This document shows, piece by piece, positions 43,912-52,347 of a stretch of DNA of 52,983 nt. The position numbers were made by a program, and so were the translations under genes. Each line of letters begins with the position of its first letter. The first letter of the stretch is position 1. The notes under the pieces are model-generated. The model ran no database searches. It was not told where the DNA came from and worked only from the letters and a program-made list of their open reading frames with translations. This DNA comes from Methylobacterium oxalidis (GTDB lineage: Bacteria > Pseudomonadota > Alphaproteobacteria > Rhizobiales > Beijerinckiaceae), in the NCBI RefSeq assembly GCF_007992195.1, contig NZ_BJZU01000019.1, positions 1-52,983 of the forward strand, read 5' to 3'.

Positions 43912-45288
43912 TCAGGACGTCGAACGGGTGCGGGCGGCCTGGACGCCGAGGTCGAGGAGGACCATGGCGAGGATGACGAGGCCCGTGAGGGGGAACAGCG
44001 CCCCGAGGCCGAGGACGAGGACCGTCACCGTCACGGCGACGCGCCGGTCGCGCGGCCAGGGCGGCGCGCCGAGGCGCCCGGCCGGCCGGCGCTTCCACCA
44101 CATCACCGCGGCCGTGACCGCGAGCAGGATCGTGGCGAGGCAGAAGGCCAGCATCGCGAGTTGGTTCGCGCGGCCCCAGTGCTCGCCCTTGTGGATGCCG
44201 ATTCCGTACTGGATCGCCTGCGCGACGCCGCCGAGATCGCCGAACCGGACGTCGACCAGCGGCTTGCCGGTGTACTGGTCGAGCGAGATCATCCGCTGCC
44301 GGGCGACGTCGTGGGGGTAGGCCGCCGCGGCGTAGACGCCCGTCTCGCCGACCGGAAGGGAGACCTCGAACCCCGCCGGCATCCCGAGGTCGCGCAGGAT
44401 CGCGACGGCGCGGCCGAGGCCGATCGCGGGCCCGGCCGACGGCCGGGAGACCGGCACCGGCGCGTCCTGCATCGCCCAGCCGGCGGTGGTCAGCATCTCC
44501 TGCATCGGCACGTTCGAGACCGCCTTGTCCGCCCAGAGGGCACGCGGCTGGCCGAGGCCCGCCTCGTTCGACCACGTCCGCACCTGCTGCCCCCACCAGA
44601 CCGACCAGGGCAGCCCGGTCGACGCGAGGAAGAGGAGGCCGGCGCCGGCGAAGAGGCCGGTGACCGCGTGGAGGTCGCGCCACCAGACGCGCCGGCGCGG
44701 CGTCTCCCGCAGGCTGATCACCCCGCCGCGCTGCTGGCGGGGCCACCACAGGTACGTGCCGGTGACGACGAGGATCACGGCGAACCCGGCCACGACCTCG
44801 ATCACGCCGTTCGCGATGGGCCCGAAATAGGCGAGGCTGTGCAGCCGCCGCACCACCATCATGAACTCGTCGTCGCGCGAGACGCGGTCGAGCACGTCGC
44901 CGTTGTAGGGGTTCAGGTAGACGAGGATCTTCCCGGAGCCCTCGGCCATGGTCACCACCGCCGTGGAGGTCGGGTCGGCCGGGTCGGTCAGGGCGACCGG
45001 CGTCGCACTCGGAACCGCCTCGGTGGCGTTGAAGAGCAGCCGGTCCGGGCTCATCGGCGCGATGGCCTGGGGCACGACCGCGGTCCGGTGCGCGAACAGG
45101 GTCGCGTTGATCTCGTCCTTGAAAAGGTACAGCGAGCCGGTGACCGAGAGCAGGATCAGGAACGGCAGGCAGAGCAGGCCGGCATAGAAGTGCCAGCGCC
45201 AGACGGCGCGGTAGACCGCGTCGCGCGACGGGCGCGCGGCCGTGACGGCATCGAACGCCGCGGCGTCGCCGTGAAGGGATTGCGACAT
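43912..45288 (-). CDS. PepSY-associated membrane protein (PiuB/FegB-like)
   Basis: 458 residues from ATG 45288. Membrane helices lie near 30-50, 170-195, 225-245, 380-405 and 420-450. Family motifs: RWHFYAGLLCLPFLILLSVT, FKDEINATLF, LHSLAYFGPIANGVIEVVAG, WWRDLHAVTGLFA, SVWWGQ and HWGRANQLAM. Conserved His in helices suit haem binding or metal reduction; related proteins (PiuB, FegB) lie next to siderophore receptors and are thought to act as iron-siderophore reductases. The receptor gene starts 99 bases downstream. Confidence 0.9.
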   Translation of the reverse strand: MSQSLHGDAAAFDAVTAARPSRDAVYRAVWRWHFYAGLLCLPFLILLSVTGSLYLFKDEINATLFAHRTAVVPQAIAPMSPDRLLFNATEAVPSATPVALTDPADPTSTAVVTMAEGSGKILVYLNPYNGDVLDRVSRDDEFMMVVRRLHSLAYFGPIANGVIEVVAGFAVILVVTGTYLWWPRQQRGGVISLRETPRRRVWWRDLHAVTGLFAGAGLLFLASTGLPWSVWWGQQVRTWSNEAGLGQPRALWADKAVSNVPMQEMLTTAGWAMQDAPVPVSRPSAGPAIGLGRAVAILRDLGMPAGFEVSLPVGETGVYAAAAYPHDVARQRMISLDQYTGKPLVDVRFGDLGGVAQAIQYGIGIHKGEHWGRANQLAMLAFCLATILLAVTAAVMWWKRRPAGRLGAPPWPRDRRVAVTVTVLVLGLGALFPLTGLVILAMVLLDLGVQAARTRSTS

Positions 45289-45328
45289 GGGACAGGTCCG
45301 GGTCTGAGCGATCGAGGAGACGGATCGG

Positions 45329-45688
45329 TCAGGGTGTCGGCGGACCTCTCGGACTGACGGACTGGTCGGGAGGAGCCCGAGCGCGGACCGTCTCGGCGGC
45401 GCGCCACGGGGCCGGTGCGGCGGCTCCCTGCTCCCAGAGCACGACCGCGAACACGGACAGGTGCGGCGCGAGCAGTTGGACGGCCTGCGCGAGCGTGCAG
45501 CAGGCGTGCTGGTGACAGGCCGCTCCGTCGTCGCCCGGCGTACCGTCATGCGCACAGATCTCGCCCCCGGAGGGACCGAGAGCGATGGGAGCGAGGCCGC
45601 CGAGGAAGGCTTGGATCAACAGCGCGTAGAGCGCGATCACGGCGATGACCGCGCGACCGTGAACCGGCAAGGGCAGGCTACCGCGCAT
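45329..45688 (-). CDS. DUF2946-like small membrane protein with Cys/His cluster
   Basis: 119 residues, ATG 45688 with AGGAG upstream. An N-terminal membrane helix (about 13-33) is followed by a Cys/His-rich stretch: EICAHDG, then CHQHACC within about 18 residues, then a second hydrophobic segment. This matches my memory of DUF2946 proteins, which often lie near copper- or iron-linked TonB receptors. The cluster could bind Cu or Fe in the periplasm. The gene leads the probable operon DUF2946-PepSY-receptor, with 40 bases to the next start. Confidence 0.78.
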   Translation of the reverse strand: MRGSLPLPVHGRAVIAVIALYALLIQAFLGGLAPIALGPSGGEICAHDGTPGDDGAACHQHACCTLAQAVQLLAPHLSVFAVVLWEQGAAAPAPWRAAETVRARAPPDQSVSPRGPPTP

Positions 45689-46040
45689 GCAGCACTCCTA
45701 CGGTCGCCGATCAGGCAGCGTCAACGCGGGATTTCCGGCCACGGCCGTCATGCTCAAGTTTCTCCGGCGCTGTTGCCAGTGAGCAATACACGACGAAGAC
45801 AACATCCCGCGCGCCGCGCCGAGCTGAAAATCATCGGTACGATAGTGGACCGAGATAATTCGGAAGCATTCCAGGAAGTACCTGCACGGATATGTGCCGG
45901 CACACCGCGTATCGACGGTCCCGAGCCGGAAACACGACTTGGTTCAGCTGGCGCGGTCCGGGTCGCGGCGATCAGCGGCGAGCCGAGCAACGTCAGCCCG
46001 GCTCAGATCGCGGCGAATAACCTAAGGGGGAAGGAACGGC
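45689..46040. other. Intergenic stretch upstream of the metal-uptake operon
   Basis: 352 bases. A weak Irr-box-like palindrome GGAAGCATTCC (45862-45872) is seen about 180 bases upstream of the operon start. No promoter of good quality and no gene were found. Confidence 0.45.
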
Positions 46041-46130
46041 TGGCGGAGGGAGCGGGATTCGAACCCGCGATACCGTTTCCGGTATACACACTTTCCAGGC
46101 GTGCGCCTTCAACCACTCGGCCACCCCTCC
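46041..46130 (-). tRNA. tRNA-Ser (anticodon GGA)
   Basis: 90 bases including an encoded 3' CCA. The acceptor stem GGAGGGG pairs with TCCCTCC (one G-T pair), then discriminator G and CCA. The anticodon loop CTGGAAA holds GGA, reading UCC and UCU serine codons. A long variable arm (GTATACCGGAAACGGTATC) identifies serine class II. The T-arm GCGGGTTCGAATCCCGC is standard. Confidence 0.95.
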
Positions 46131-46191
46131 GGAGCCGGCGCGGACGGGCCGGCGCGCAGGGCGCGGGCGGTCCGTTCGAGCCGGGTGGCGT

Positions 46192-46220
46192 GCTGTACTC
46201 GCCGCGCCCCGTCTGTGCAA
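46192..46220 (-). promoter_or_regulatory. Sigma-70-type promoter of tRNA-Ser
   Basis: On the minus strand TTGCAC (46220-46215), 17 bases, then TACAGC (46197-46192), 61 bases upstream of the tRNA 5' end. Spacing is ideal and the sequence is close to consensus, although the -10 is only a fair match. Confidence 0.5.
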
Positions 46221-46267
46221 GCCGGCAACGCCAAGTCGGCCGCCCGAATTCCGAGTGAGGCCGCCGC

Positions 46268-46525
46268 TCAGAATTGTGGCGGCAGGAGCCGCAGCGGGGA
46301 CTCGGTCCGCGCCGCGCAGGAGCGCAGCATGTTCAGGCAGCGCTCGCGGTCTCTCGGGTCGCGGATCAGCGACCACAGGCCGAGCATCTCCAGCGCAGCG
46401 GCGTCGGGCTCGGGCGGCGTGCGGAGGGCCGGCGGGACGAGGCACTCCTCGTCGAAGAAGTCGGAGAGCGGCAAACCGAGGTGCTGCGCGATCTGACGGA
46501 GGTGCCGCTCGGTCGGGGTACTCAT
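46268..46525 (-). CDS. Small unknown protein with a helix-turn-helix-like N-terminus
   Basis: 85 residues from ATG 46525; GTG 46537 is an alternative start. The region [20 protein letters not shown] resembles the end of an XRE-type helix-turn-helix domain, but the usual five helices are not complete. The rest is helical and leucine-rich ([20 protein letters not shown]) and ends with a proline-rich tail. It is likely a regulator remnant or small DNA-associated protein. It is divergent from the DUF6894-type gene. Confidence 0.55.
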   Translation of the reverse strand: MSTPTERHLRQIAQHLGLPLSDFFDEECLVPPALRTPPEPDAAALEMLGLWSLIRDPRDRERCLNMLRSCAARTESPLRLLPPQF

Positions 46526-46710
46526 CTGTGGGGTCACCGGCAGGCTCTCTTTCGGCGTCGCGGTGGACGCTGCTCTCGGGTCGCCCCGGCGCCGGCCGGC
46601 GCAAATGCGCCCGATGACGCGGCGGGCGCGGACCGGTACCGTGGCGCACGGCGGCGGCTCCCGGACCGGGACAGCGATCCGCCCGCGCCTGCCCCACCGA
46701 CGAGGCCGCC

Positions 46711-46965
46711 ATGCCCCGCTACGCCTTCACCGTCATCATCGGCGCCGACGCGCCGGCGGAACCCTACATCCGCAGCCTCGACGATGCGGACGCCGCCTGG
46801 GAGGCGGCCCGCGCCATGATCGTAGACCTGATGGCGACGAGCGCCGATCCCCGCCTGCTCTCGGCGTCCATGGTCGTGACGGACGAGGCCGACGAGATCG
46901 TCTTCGAGTTTCCGTTCTCGGAGGCTCTCAACCTGCCTGCGGGAGGATCCGGTCCGGTGCATTGA
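46711..46965 (+). CDS. DUF6894-like small protein
   Basis: 84 residues, ATG 46711. It begins MPRYAFTVIIGADAPAEP and continues with a helix containing ARAMIVDLM, a MVVTDEADEIVFEFPFSEAL strand segment and a short tail. The pattern (short strand, long helix, then V.DE.G..VF) is that of DUF6894, a small family expanded in Methylobacterium; the name is from memory. The function is unknown. It has no operon partner. Confidence 0.65.
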   Translation: MPRYAFTVIIGADAPAEPYIRSLDDADAAWEAARAMIVDLMATSADPRLLSASMVVTDEADEIVFEFPFSEALNLPAGGSGPVH

Positions 46966-46994
46966 GGGCGGCTGCATCGTCGTGTCGGGGCAGA

Positions 46995-47025
46995 GAAAAG
47001 GCCCGGCGGCGTGTGCCGACGGGCC
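46995..47025 (-). terminator. Hairpin with U run, minus strand
   Basis: The minus strand reads GGCCCGTCGG (47025-47016), loop CACACG, CCGCCGGGCC (47009-47000), then TTTTCTCTG. There is one mismatch in a 10-bp stem, and a true U run follows, so it ends a minus-strand transcript. It lies 109 bases after the 28-residue ORF at 47134-47220. Confidence 0.6.
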
Positions 47026-47133
47026 CTGGCAGGGTCCACGCGCTCGGGTTCGAGGGTTTCCTGATGGGTCTCGGCGCCGGCCCCGCGATCGTCTTCCTGT
47101 CGCGGCGGGCGCCTCCAGCCCTCCCGAGAGCCA

Positions 47134-47220
47134 CTATCCCTGTCGCGGATGGTCCGGTGGCGTGTCCTGATCACCGTCGGCGGTGCGCGCCGGGCGGGAG
47201 CGAGAGGCATGAGCGTGCAT
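47134..47220 (-). CDS. Candidate 28-residue peptide with strong ribosome site
   Basis: ATG 47220-47218 follows AAGGAGGT with six bases of spacing, the best Shine-Dalgarno match in the window. The peptide begins [16 protein letters not shown] and ends PPDHPRQG before TAG. It is hydrophilic, with no homology recognised. A plausible -35/-10 pair lies about 80 bases upstream and a hairpin terminator about 110 bases downstream, together a complete transcription unit. It could equally be the leader of a small RNA. Confidence 0.4.
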   Translation of the reverse strand: MHAHASRSRPARTADGDQDTPPDHPRQG

Positions 47221-47299
47221 GGCCAACCTCCTTCATCTGCGATCGGGCGGCGGTGCCCGGCAGCCCTCTGGGAACCGCCGGTCCTGTCGCGCAGGGAGG

Positions 47300-47329
47300 A
47301 TGGTAGGCCGGCCGCGCGGAGGCTGACAA
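47300..47329 (-). promoter_or_regulatory. Candidate promoter of the small unit
   Basis: On the minus strand TTGTCA (47329-47324), 18 bases, then TACCAT (47305-47300). It is a moderate match to the sigma-70 consensus, placed 80 bases upstream of the small ORF. Confidence 0.35.
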
Positions 47330-47479
47330 GACCCTCCGAAGCGCGGCAGAAGTGTTTTTCTTGCTCGGAACAGATGGGTTCCGGGCATGCCGAAGGGCGC
47401 CTCGCGGAATGCGGGCGCCCCGGCCTTTCGGCCCTCCTCGAGCGGGATCGCGGCCGCCCGGCGGCCGTGAATTCCCGCC

Positions 47480-47662
47480 TCAGGAGATCATGTCGAGCTT
47501 CGCCGTTTCCAGACCGCTGGCACGAATCGAATCGGGAAGCGCCGCGAAGTCGCGGTAGCCGGCTTCGCGGGCCATGGCGTCGAGTGCGGTCTGTTCGTCG
47601 TCGGCCGATCCCGTCCACAGGATCGCGCCGCTCGTCTTCTGCCTGATCTGGAAGATGCTCAT
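47480..47662 (-). CDS. 60-residue unknown protein
   Basis: ATG 47662 to stop at 47480. The sequence begins MSIFQIRQKTSGAILWTGSA and then carries a predicted helix with ALDAMAREAGYRDFAAL and a beta strand near the end. It contains no cysteine or membrane span. Codon use looks like genuine coding. A family name is not recognised, although similar short proteins are common in Methylobacterium. It is divergent from the RND efflux genes. Confidence 0.6.
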   Translation of the reverse strand: MSIFQIRQKTSGAILWTGSADDEQTALDAMAREAGYRDFAALPDSIRASGLETAKLDMIS

Positions 47663-47883
47663 CGAGCGCCCCGTTCATCCCGGCTCGCCGGCCGGCCGTT
47701 GACGAATTGGTAACGAGTTTCGGCGTCTCTGGTTGCGCCGGCCGGCGTTCCATGTCTGCGAGCCCGCGCGCCGCAGCGACGCCGCGCCGGATGCGCGTGT
47801 ATGATGCGCCATCAAAACGCCGGCCTGAGCGGCGAGAGACCGGCCGCGGCCCCCGGAGCGGAGCCGCCACGACGAGGTCCGCC

Positions 47884-49113
47884 GTGACTGCGACTGGTAG
47901 TGCAATGCCCGGCCTGCGTCTTCCTTTCCTCCTCGCGGCGCTTCTGCCGATCGCCCTGGCGCCGGCACGGGCCGCCGAGACCGCGGCCGTGCCGACGGCC
48001 GAGGCGCTGGCGCCCGCCGTCACGGTGGTGCCGGCCGAGGATCGCGAGATCGTCGAGCGGGCGATCGTCACCGGCACCCTGGTGCCGCGCGACGAGATCC
48101 TGGTCTCGCCCGAGATCGAGGGTCACCGCATCACCGAACTCCTCGTCGAGGAGGGCGACCGCGTCGCCCGGGGCCAGGTGCTGGCGCGCCTCTCCCGCGA
48201 GATGATCGAGACGCAGGAGGCGGCCAACCTCGCCGCCATCGCCCGCGCGGAGGCCGCCATCGTGCAGGCCCGCAGCCAGATCGTGCAGGCCGAGGCCGCC
48301 CAGACCGAGGCGCGGCAGGCGCTGGAGCGGGCCCAGACGCTGATCCGCACCGGTAACGCCACCGCCGTCACGCTGGAGCAGCGGGTCTCGACGGCGCAAG
48401 GGGCCGAGGGCAAGCTCGCGGCCGCCCGCGGCGGGCTCCAGGCCGCGGAGGCCGACCTCGCGACCGCGCGGGCCCAGGCCGCCGAGATCGCGCTGCGGCG
48501 CGCCCGCACCGAGATCCGGGCGCCGGAGTCCGGCATCGTCAACCGCCGCACCGCCCGCGTCGGCGCCACCGCGACGGCGATCGGCGAGCCGCTGTTCCGC
48601 CTGATCGCCCGCGGCGAGATCGAGCTCGAGGGCGAGGTGCCCGAGACCGTGATGCCGCGCATGCACGTGGGCGACGCCGCCGCCCTCGACCTCGACGAGG
48701 GGCGCAAGCTCGAGGGCCGCGTCCGACGGATCTACCCGGAGGTCGACCGCATGACCCGCCTGGGCAAGGTCCGCATCTCGCTCACGGACGATCCGGCGCT
48801 GCGCATCGGCGCCTTCGCCCGCGGCACCGTCGAGGTGGCGCGGCGGCGGGGCGTGGCCGTACCCGTCTCGAGCCTGCTCTTCGCGACCGACGGCGGCGCG
48901 AGCGTCCTCGTCGTGCGCGACGGGCGCGTCGAGGCCCGTCCCGTCACGGCCGGGCTCTCGGCGGAGGGGGTCACGGAGGTGCGGGGCACCGTTTCCGCGG
49001 GCGACATGGTCGTGGCCCGCGCCGGCAGCTTCCTGCGGGACGGCGACCGGGTGCGGGCCGTGCCGCCCGAGGGGATGAAGCCCCAGGCCGCGGCCGACGC
49101 CGCCCCCCGCTGA
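47884..49113 (+). CDS. RND efflux periplasmic adaptor (HlyD/AcrA family)
   Basis: 409 residues from GTG 47884, chosen because GAGG lies seven bases upstream; ATG 47905 is the alternative. A signal peptide (to about residue 30, ARA|AE) precedes the barrel-sandwich lipoyl domain (ITELLVEEGDRVARGQVLARL), a coiled-coil hairpin (about 110-180, alanine/glutamate-rich), the second lipoyl half (ARTEIRAPESGIVNRRTARVG) and the beta-barrel and membrane-proximal domains. No lipobox cysteine. It bridges the pump to an outer-membrane factor, which is not encoded here. The pump starts 18 bases downstream. Confidence 0.9.
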   Translation: MTATGSAMPGLRLPFLLAALLPIALAPARAAETAAVPTAEALAPAVTVVPAEDREIVERAIVTGTLVPRDEILVSPEIEGHRITELLVEEGDRVARGQVLARLSREMIETQEAANLAAIARAEAAIVQARSQIVQAEAAQTEARQALERAQTLIRTGNATAVTLEQRVSTAQGAEGKLAAARGGLQAAEADLATARAQAAEIALRRARTEIRAPESGIVNRRTARVGATATAIGEPLFRLIARGEIELEGEVPETVMPRMHVGDAAALDLDEGRKLEGRVRRIYPEVDRMTRLGKVRISLTDDPALRIGAFARGTVEVARRRGVAVPVSSLLFATDGGASVLVVRDGRVEARPVTAGLSAEGVTEVRGTVSAGDMVVARAGSFLRDGDRVRAVPPEGMKPQAAADAAPR

Positions 49114-49131
49114 CGGATCGGACGACGCGCG

Positions 49132-52100
49132 ATGCGGCTCAACATCTCAGCCTGGGCGATCCGGAAGCCCCTGCCGTCGATCGTGCTGTTCATCGTGCTC
49201 GGCGTGCTCGGGCTCGTGAGCTTTCGCAGCCTGCCGATCACGCGCTTCCCGAACATCGACATCCCGATCGTCGCCGTGACGGTCACGCAGGCCGGCGCCG
49301 CGCCGTCCGAGCTCCAGACCCAGGTGACGAAGTGGGTCGAGGACTCGATCGCGGGCGTGAAGGGCGTCAAGCACATCCTCTCGACCATCACCGAGGGCTC
49401 CTCGGTGACGACGGTCGAGTTCCGCCTGGAGGTGAACACCGACCGGGCGGTGAACGACGTCAAGGACGCGATCTCGAAGATCCGGGTGAACCTGCCCCGC
49501 ACCATCGACGAGCCGATCATCAACCGGGTCGAGATCGCGGGCCTGCCGATCATGATCTACGGCGCCTCGGCCCCCGCCATGACGCCGGAGGACCTGTCCT
49601 GGTTCGTCGACGACGTGGTGGCCCGCCAGATCCAGGGCGTGAAGGGCGTCGGCGGCGTCGAGCGGCTCGGCGGTGTCGCCCGCGAGGTCCGCGTCACCCT
49701 CAAGCCGGACCGGCTGCTGGCGCTCGGCATCACGGCGGCGGACGTGAACCGTCAGCTGCGCCTCACCTCCGCCGACATGGCGGGCGGGCGCGGCGAGGTC
49801 GGCGGTCAGGAACAGTCGATCCGGACGCTCGCCGCCTCGGCGAGCCTCGACACGCTGGCGTCCACGACCATCATCGTTCCCGGCAATCGGAAGGTGAGGC
49901 TCGACGAGCTCGCCACCCTGGTCGACGGGGCCGAGGAGCCGCGCACCTTCGCCCGCTTCAACGGCGAGCCCGTGGTCGGCTTCGCGATCTCGCGGGCGAA
50001 CGGGGCGAGCGACGCGGAGGTCTCCGACGCCGTCGCACGCAAGATCGAGGATCTGCACGCGGCCAATCCTGGCGTGCGCTTCGACCTGATCGACACCTCC
50101 GTCACCAACACGATCGGCAACTACCACTCGGCCATGATGGGCCTGATCGAGGGCGCGCTCCTCGCGGTCGTCGTGGTCTTCCTGTTCCTGCGCGACTGGC
50201 GGGCGACGCTGATCGCCTCGATCGCCCTGCCGCTCTCGGTGCTGCCGACCTTCTGGGTGATGAGCGCGCTCGGCTTCTCGCTCAACGCGGTGAGCCTCCT
50301 CGCGATCACGCTGGTGACCGGCATCCTGGTCGACGACGCCATCGTCGAGATCGAGAACATCGTCCGCCACATCCGGATGGGCAAGTCGCCCTACCGCGCG
50401 GCGCTGGAGGCGGCCGACGAGATCGGGCTCGCCGTCATCGCGATCACCGCCACCATCATCGCGATCTTCGCCCCCGTCTCGTTCATGGGCGGCATCGCGG
50501 GCCAGTACTTCAAGCAGTTCGGCCTGACCATCGCGGCGGCGGTGTTCATGTCGCTCCTCGTGGCACGCCTGATCACGCCGCTGCTCGCCGCCTACTTCCT
50601 GCGCGACCACGGACACCCGGAGGAGCGCGACGGGATCGTGATGCGCGCCTACACCCGCGCGGTGGCGTGGTCGGTGCGCCACAAGTACATCACGCTGGTC
50701 GCGGGCCTCGGCTGCTTCACCGCCTCGATCATGTCCACCGGGCTCCTGCCGGCGGGTTTCATCCCGGCCGAGGACGCGGCCCGCACCTTGTTCGTGGTGG
50801 AGCTGCCGCCGGGCGCCCGCCTCGCCGACACCACCCGCGTCACGGACAGGCTCGTGGAGAAGATCCGCGCGCTGCCGGAGGTCCGCAGCGTCTTCGTGGA
50901 CGGCGGCCGCCAGCTTCCGGGCAAGAAGGAGGTCCGGCTCGCGAGCCTGACCATCAACCTGACCCCGAAGAACGCGCGCCACCTGACGCAGAAGCAGATC
51001 GACGTCATCATCGGCGACATCCTGCGCGAGGAGCCCGACATCCGCTTCTGGGCCCTGCGCGAGGGCGGCCAGCGCGACCTCGCCCTCATCATCGCCGGCC
51101 CCGACAAGGCGGTGGTGGCCGAGGTCGCCGCGCGCCTGCAGCGCGAGGCGGCCGGCGTGCCCCATCTCGTCAACGTGATCTCGACGGCGCCCCTCGACCG
51201 CACGGAGATCCGCATCCGCCCGAAGCCGGGTGTCGCGGCCGATCTCGGCGTCTCGACGGACCTGATCGCCGAGACGGTGCGGGTCGGCACGATCGGCGAC
51301 ATCGGCGCCAACCTCGCCAAGTTCAACGCGAAGGACCGGCAGGTGCCGATCCGGGTGCAGCTTCCCGAGCGCCTGCGCGGCGACCTCGCGCTGCTCGCGA
51401 CCCTGAAGGTGCCGGTCAAGGGCGGGGCCGCGGTGCCGCTTTCGACGGTGGCCGACCTCAGCCTCGGCCAGGGCCCGACCGCGATCGACCGCTACGACCG
51501 CGCCGTGCGCGTGGCGCTGGAGGCCGACATGCGCGGCTCGGACGCGCTCGGCTCGCTCATCGAGAACGTGATGAGCCTGCCGACCGCCAGGAATCTGCCG
51601 CAGGGCGTCACCATCAGCCAGACCGGCGACGCCGAGATCATGGGCGAGGTGTTCGGCGGCTTCGCCCTGGCCATGGGCGCCGGCATCATGATGGTGTTCG
51701 GCGTCCTGATCCTCCTGTTCGGCAGCTTCTTCCAGCCGGTGACGATCCTGTTCTCGCTGCCGCTGTCGATCGGCGGCGCGATCCTCGCGCTGCTCGTCAC
51801 CCACAACCCGATCTCGATGCCCGTCGTCATCGGCATCCTGATGCTGATGGGCGTGGTGACCAAGAACGCCATCATGCTGGTCGACTTCGCCGTCGAGGAG
51901 ATGGCCCGCGGGGTCGACCGGACGACCGCGATCGTCGATGCCGGCCGCAAGCGGGCGCGGCCGATCGTGATGACCACCATCGCCATGGCGGCCGGCATGG
52001 TGCCCTCCGCCATGGCCTTCGGCATCGGCGGCGAGTTCCGCGCGCCGATGGCGATCGCGGTGATCGGCGGCCTCATCGTCTCGACGGCGCTCTCGCTGAT

Positions 52101-52272
52101 CTTCGTGCCCGCCTTCTTCGTGCTGATGGACGACCTCTCGCGCCTGTTCGCGCGGGTCTTCGGCCGATTCGTGGGCGAGCGCGACGACCCGGAGGACGAG
52201 ATCCCCTTCGCGCCGCCGGGCTTCGTCGCCAACGACCCCCGAATCTATCCCCCGCGCGTCGCAGCGGAGTAG
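49132..52272 (+). CDS. RND multidrug efflux pump permease (AcrB/HAE1 family)
   Basis: 1046 residues, ATG 49132. Twelve membrane helices and two large periplasmic loops are visible. The proton-relay acidic pair is in GILVDDAIVEIEN, the later lysine in VVTKNAIMLVDF, and the start SAWAIRKPLPSIVLFIVLGV is typical. RFPNIDIPIVAVTV and GAAPSELQTQVTKWVEDSI mark the porter entrance. It pumps drugs, dyes or metabolites out with proton motive force. Substrates are not predictable. No tolC or local regulator lies in the window. Confidence 0.93.
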   Translation: MRLNISAWAIRKPLPSIVLFIVLGVLGLVSFRSLPITRFPNIDIPIVAVTVTQAGAAPSELQTQVTKWVEDSIAGVKGVKHILSTITEGSSVTTVEFRLEVNTDRAVNDVKDAISKIRVNLPRTIDEPIINRVEIAGLPIMIYGASAPAMTPEDLSWFVDDVVARQIQGVKGVGGVERLGGVAREVRVTLKPDRLLALGITAADVNRQLRLTSADMAGGRGEVGGQEQSIRTLAASASLDTLASTTIIVPGNRKVRLDELATLVDGAEEPRTFARFNGEPVVGFAISRANGASDAEVSDAVARKIEDLHAANPGVRFDLIDTSVTNTIGNYHSAMMGLIEGALLAVVVVFLFLRDWRATLIASIALPLSVLPTFWVMSALGFSLNAVSLLAITLVTGILVDDAIVEIENIVRHIRMGKSPYRAALEAADEIGLAVIAITATIIAIFAPVSFMGGIAGQYFKQFGLTIAAAVFMSLLVARLITPLLAAYFLRDHGHPEERDGIVMRAYTRAVAWSVRHKYITLVAGLGCFTASIMSTGLLPAGFIPAEDAARTLFVVELPPGARLADTTRVTDRLVEKIRALPEVRSVFVDGGRQLPGKKEVRLASLTINLTPKNARHLTQKQIDVIIGDILREEPDIRFWALREGGQRDLALIIAGPDKAVVAEVAARLQREAAGVPHLVNVISTAPLDRTEIRIRPKPGVAADLGVSTDLIAETVRVGTIGDIGANLAKFNAKDRQVPIRVQLPERLRGDLALLATLKVPVKGGAAVPLSTVADLSLGQGPTAIDRYDRAVRVALEADMRGSDALGSLIENVMSLPTARNLPQGVTISQTGDAEIMGEVFGGFALAMGAGIMMVFGVLILLFGSFFQPVTILFSLPLSIGGAILALLVTHNPISMPVVIGILMLMGVVTKNAIMLVDFAVEEMARGVDRTTAIVDAGRKRARPIVMTTIAMAAGMVPSAMAFGIGGEFRAPMAIAVIGGLIVSTALSLIFVPAFFVLMDDLSRLFARVFGRFVGERDDPEDEIPFAPPGFVANDPRIYPPRVAAE

Positions 52273-52281
52273 GTGCCGGAC

Positions 52282-52307
52282 TGAACCGGGACCGCCCTCC
52301 CGTCGTT
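52282..52307 (+). promoter_or_regulatory. Possible EcfG-like promoter ahead of DUF533 gene
   Basis: TGAAC (52282-52286), 17 bases, CGTT (52304-52307); one mismatch from GGAAC-N17-CGTT. It lies 40 bases before the start of the DUF533 gene. A one-mismatch match could occur by chance. Confidence 0.3.
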
Positions 52308-52347
52308 GCCGGACCGATCCTGTGATCGAGTTCGGAGATCTGACGTC

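Larger units (their letters stand above)
46966..47479. other. Intergenic stretch holding the small unit
   Basis: 514 bases. Apart from the candidate minus-strand unit (47000-47329) I see a small GC hairpin at 47451-47467 (CGGCCG arms) just beyond the stop of the 60-residue gene, likely its terminator. No other gene is supportable. Confidence 0.5.

Noticed and set aside
49147..51804. 885-codon open frame antisense to the RND pump
   Set aside because: Shadow of codon bias in GC-rich DNA; its translation is Arg/Asp/His-rich repeats with no domain, while the opposite frame is a full AcrB-type pump.
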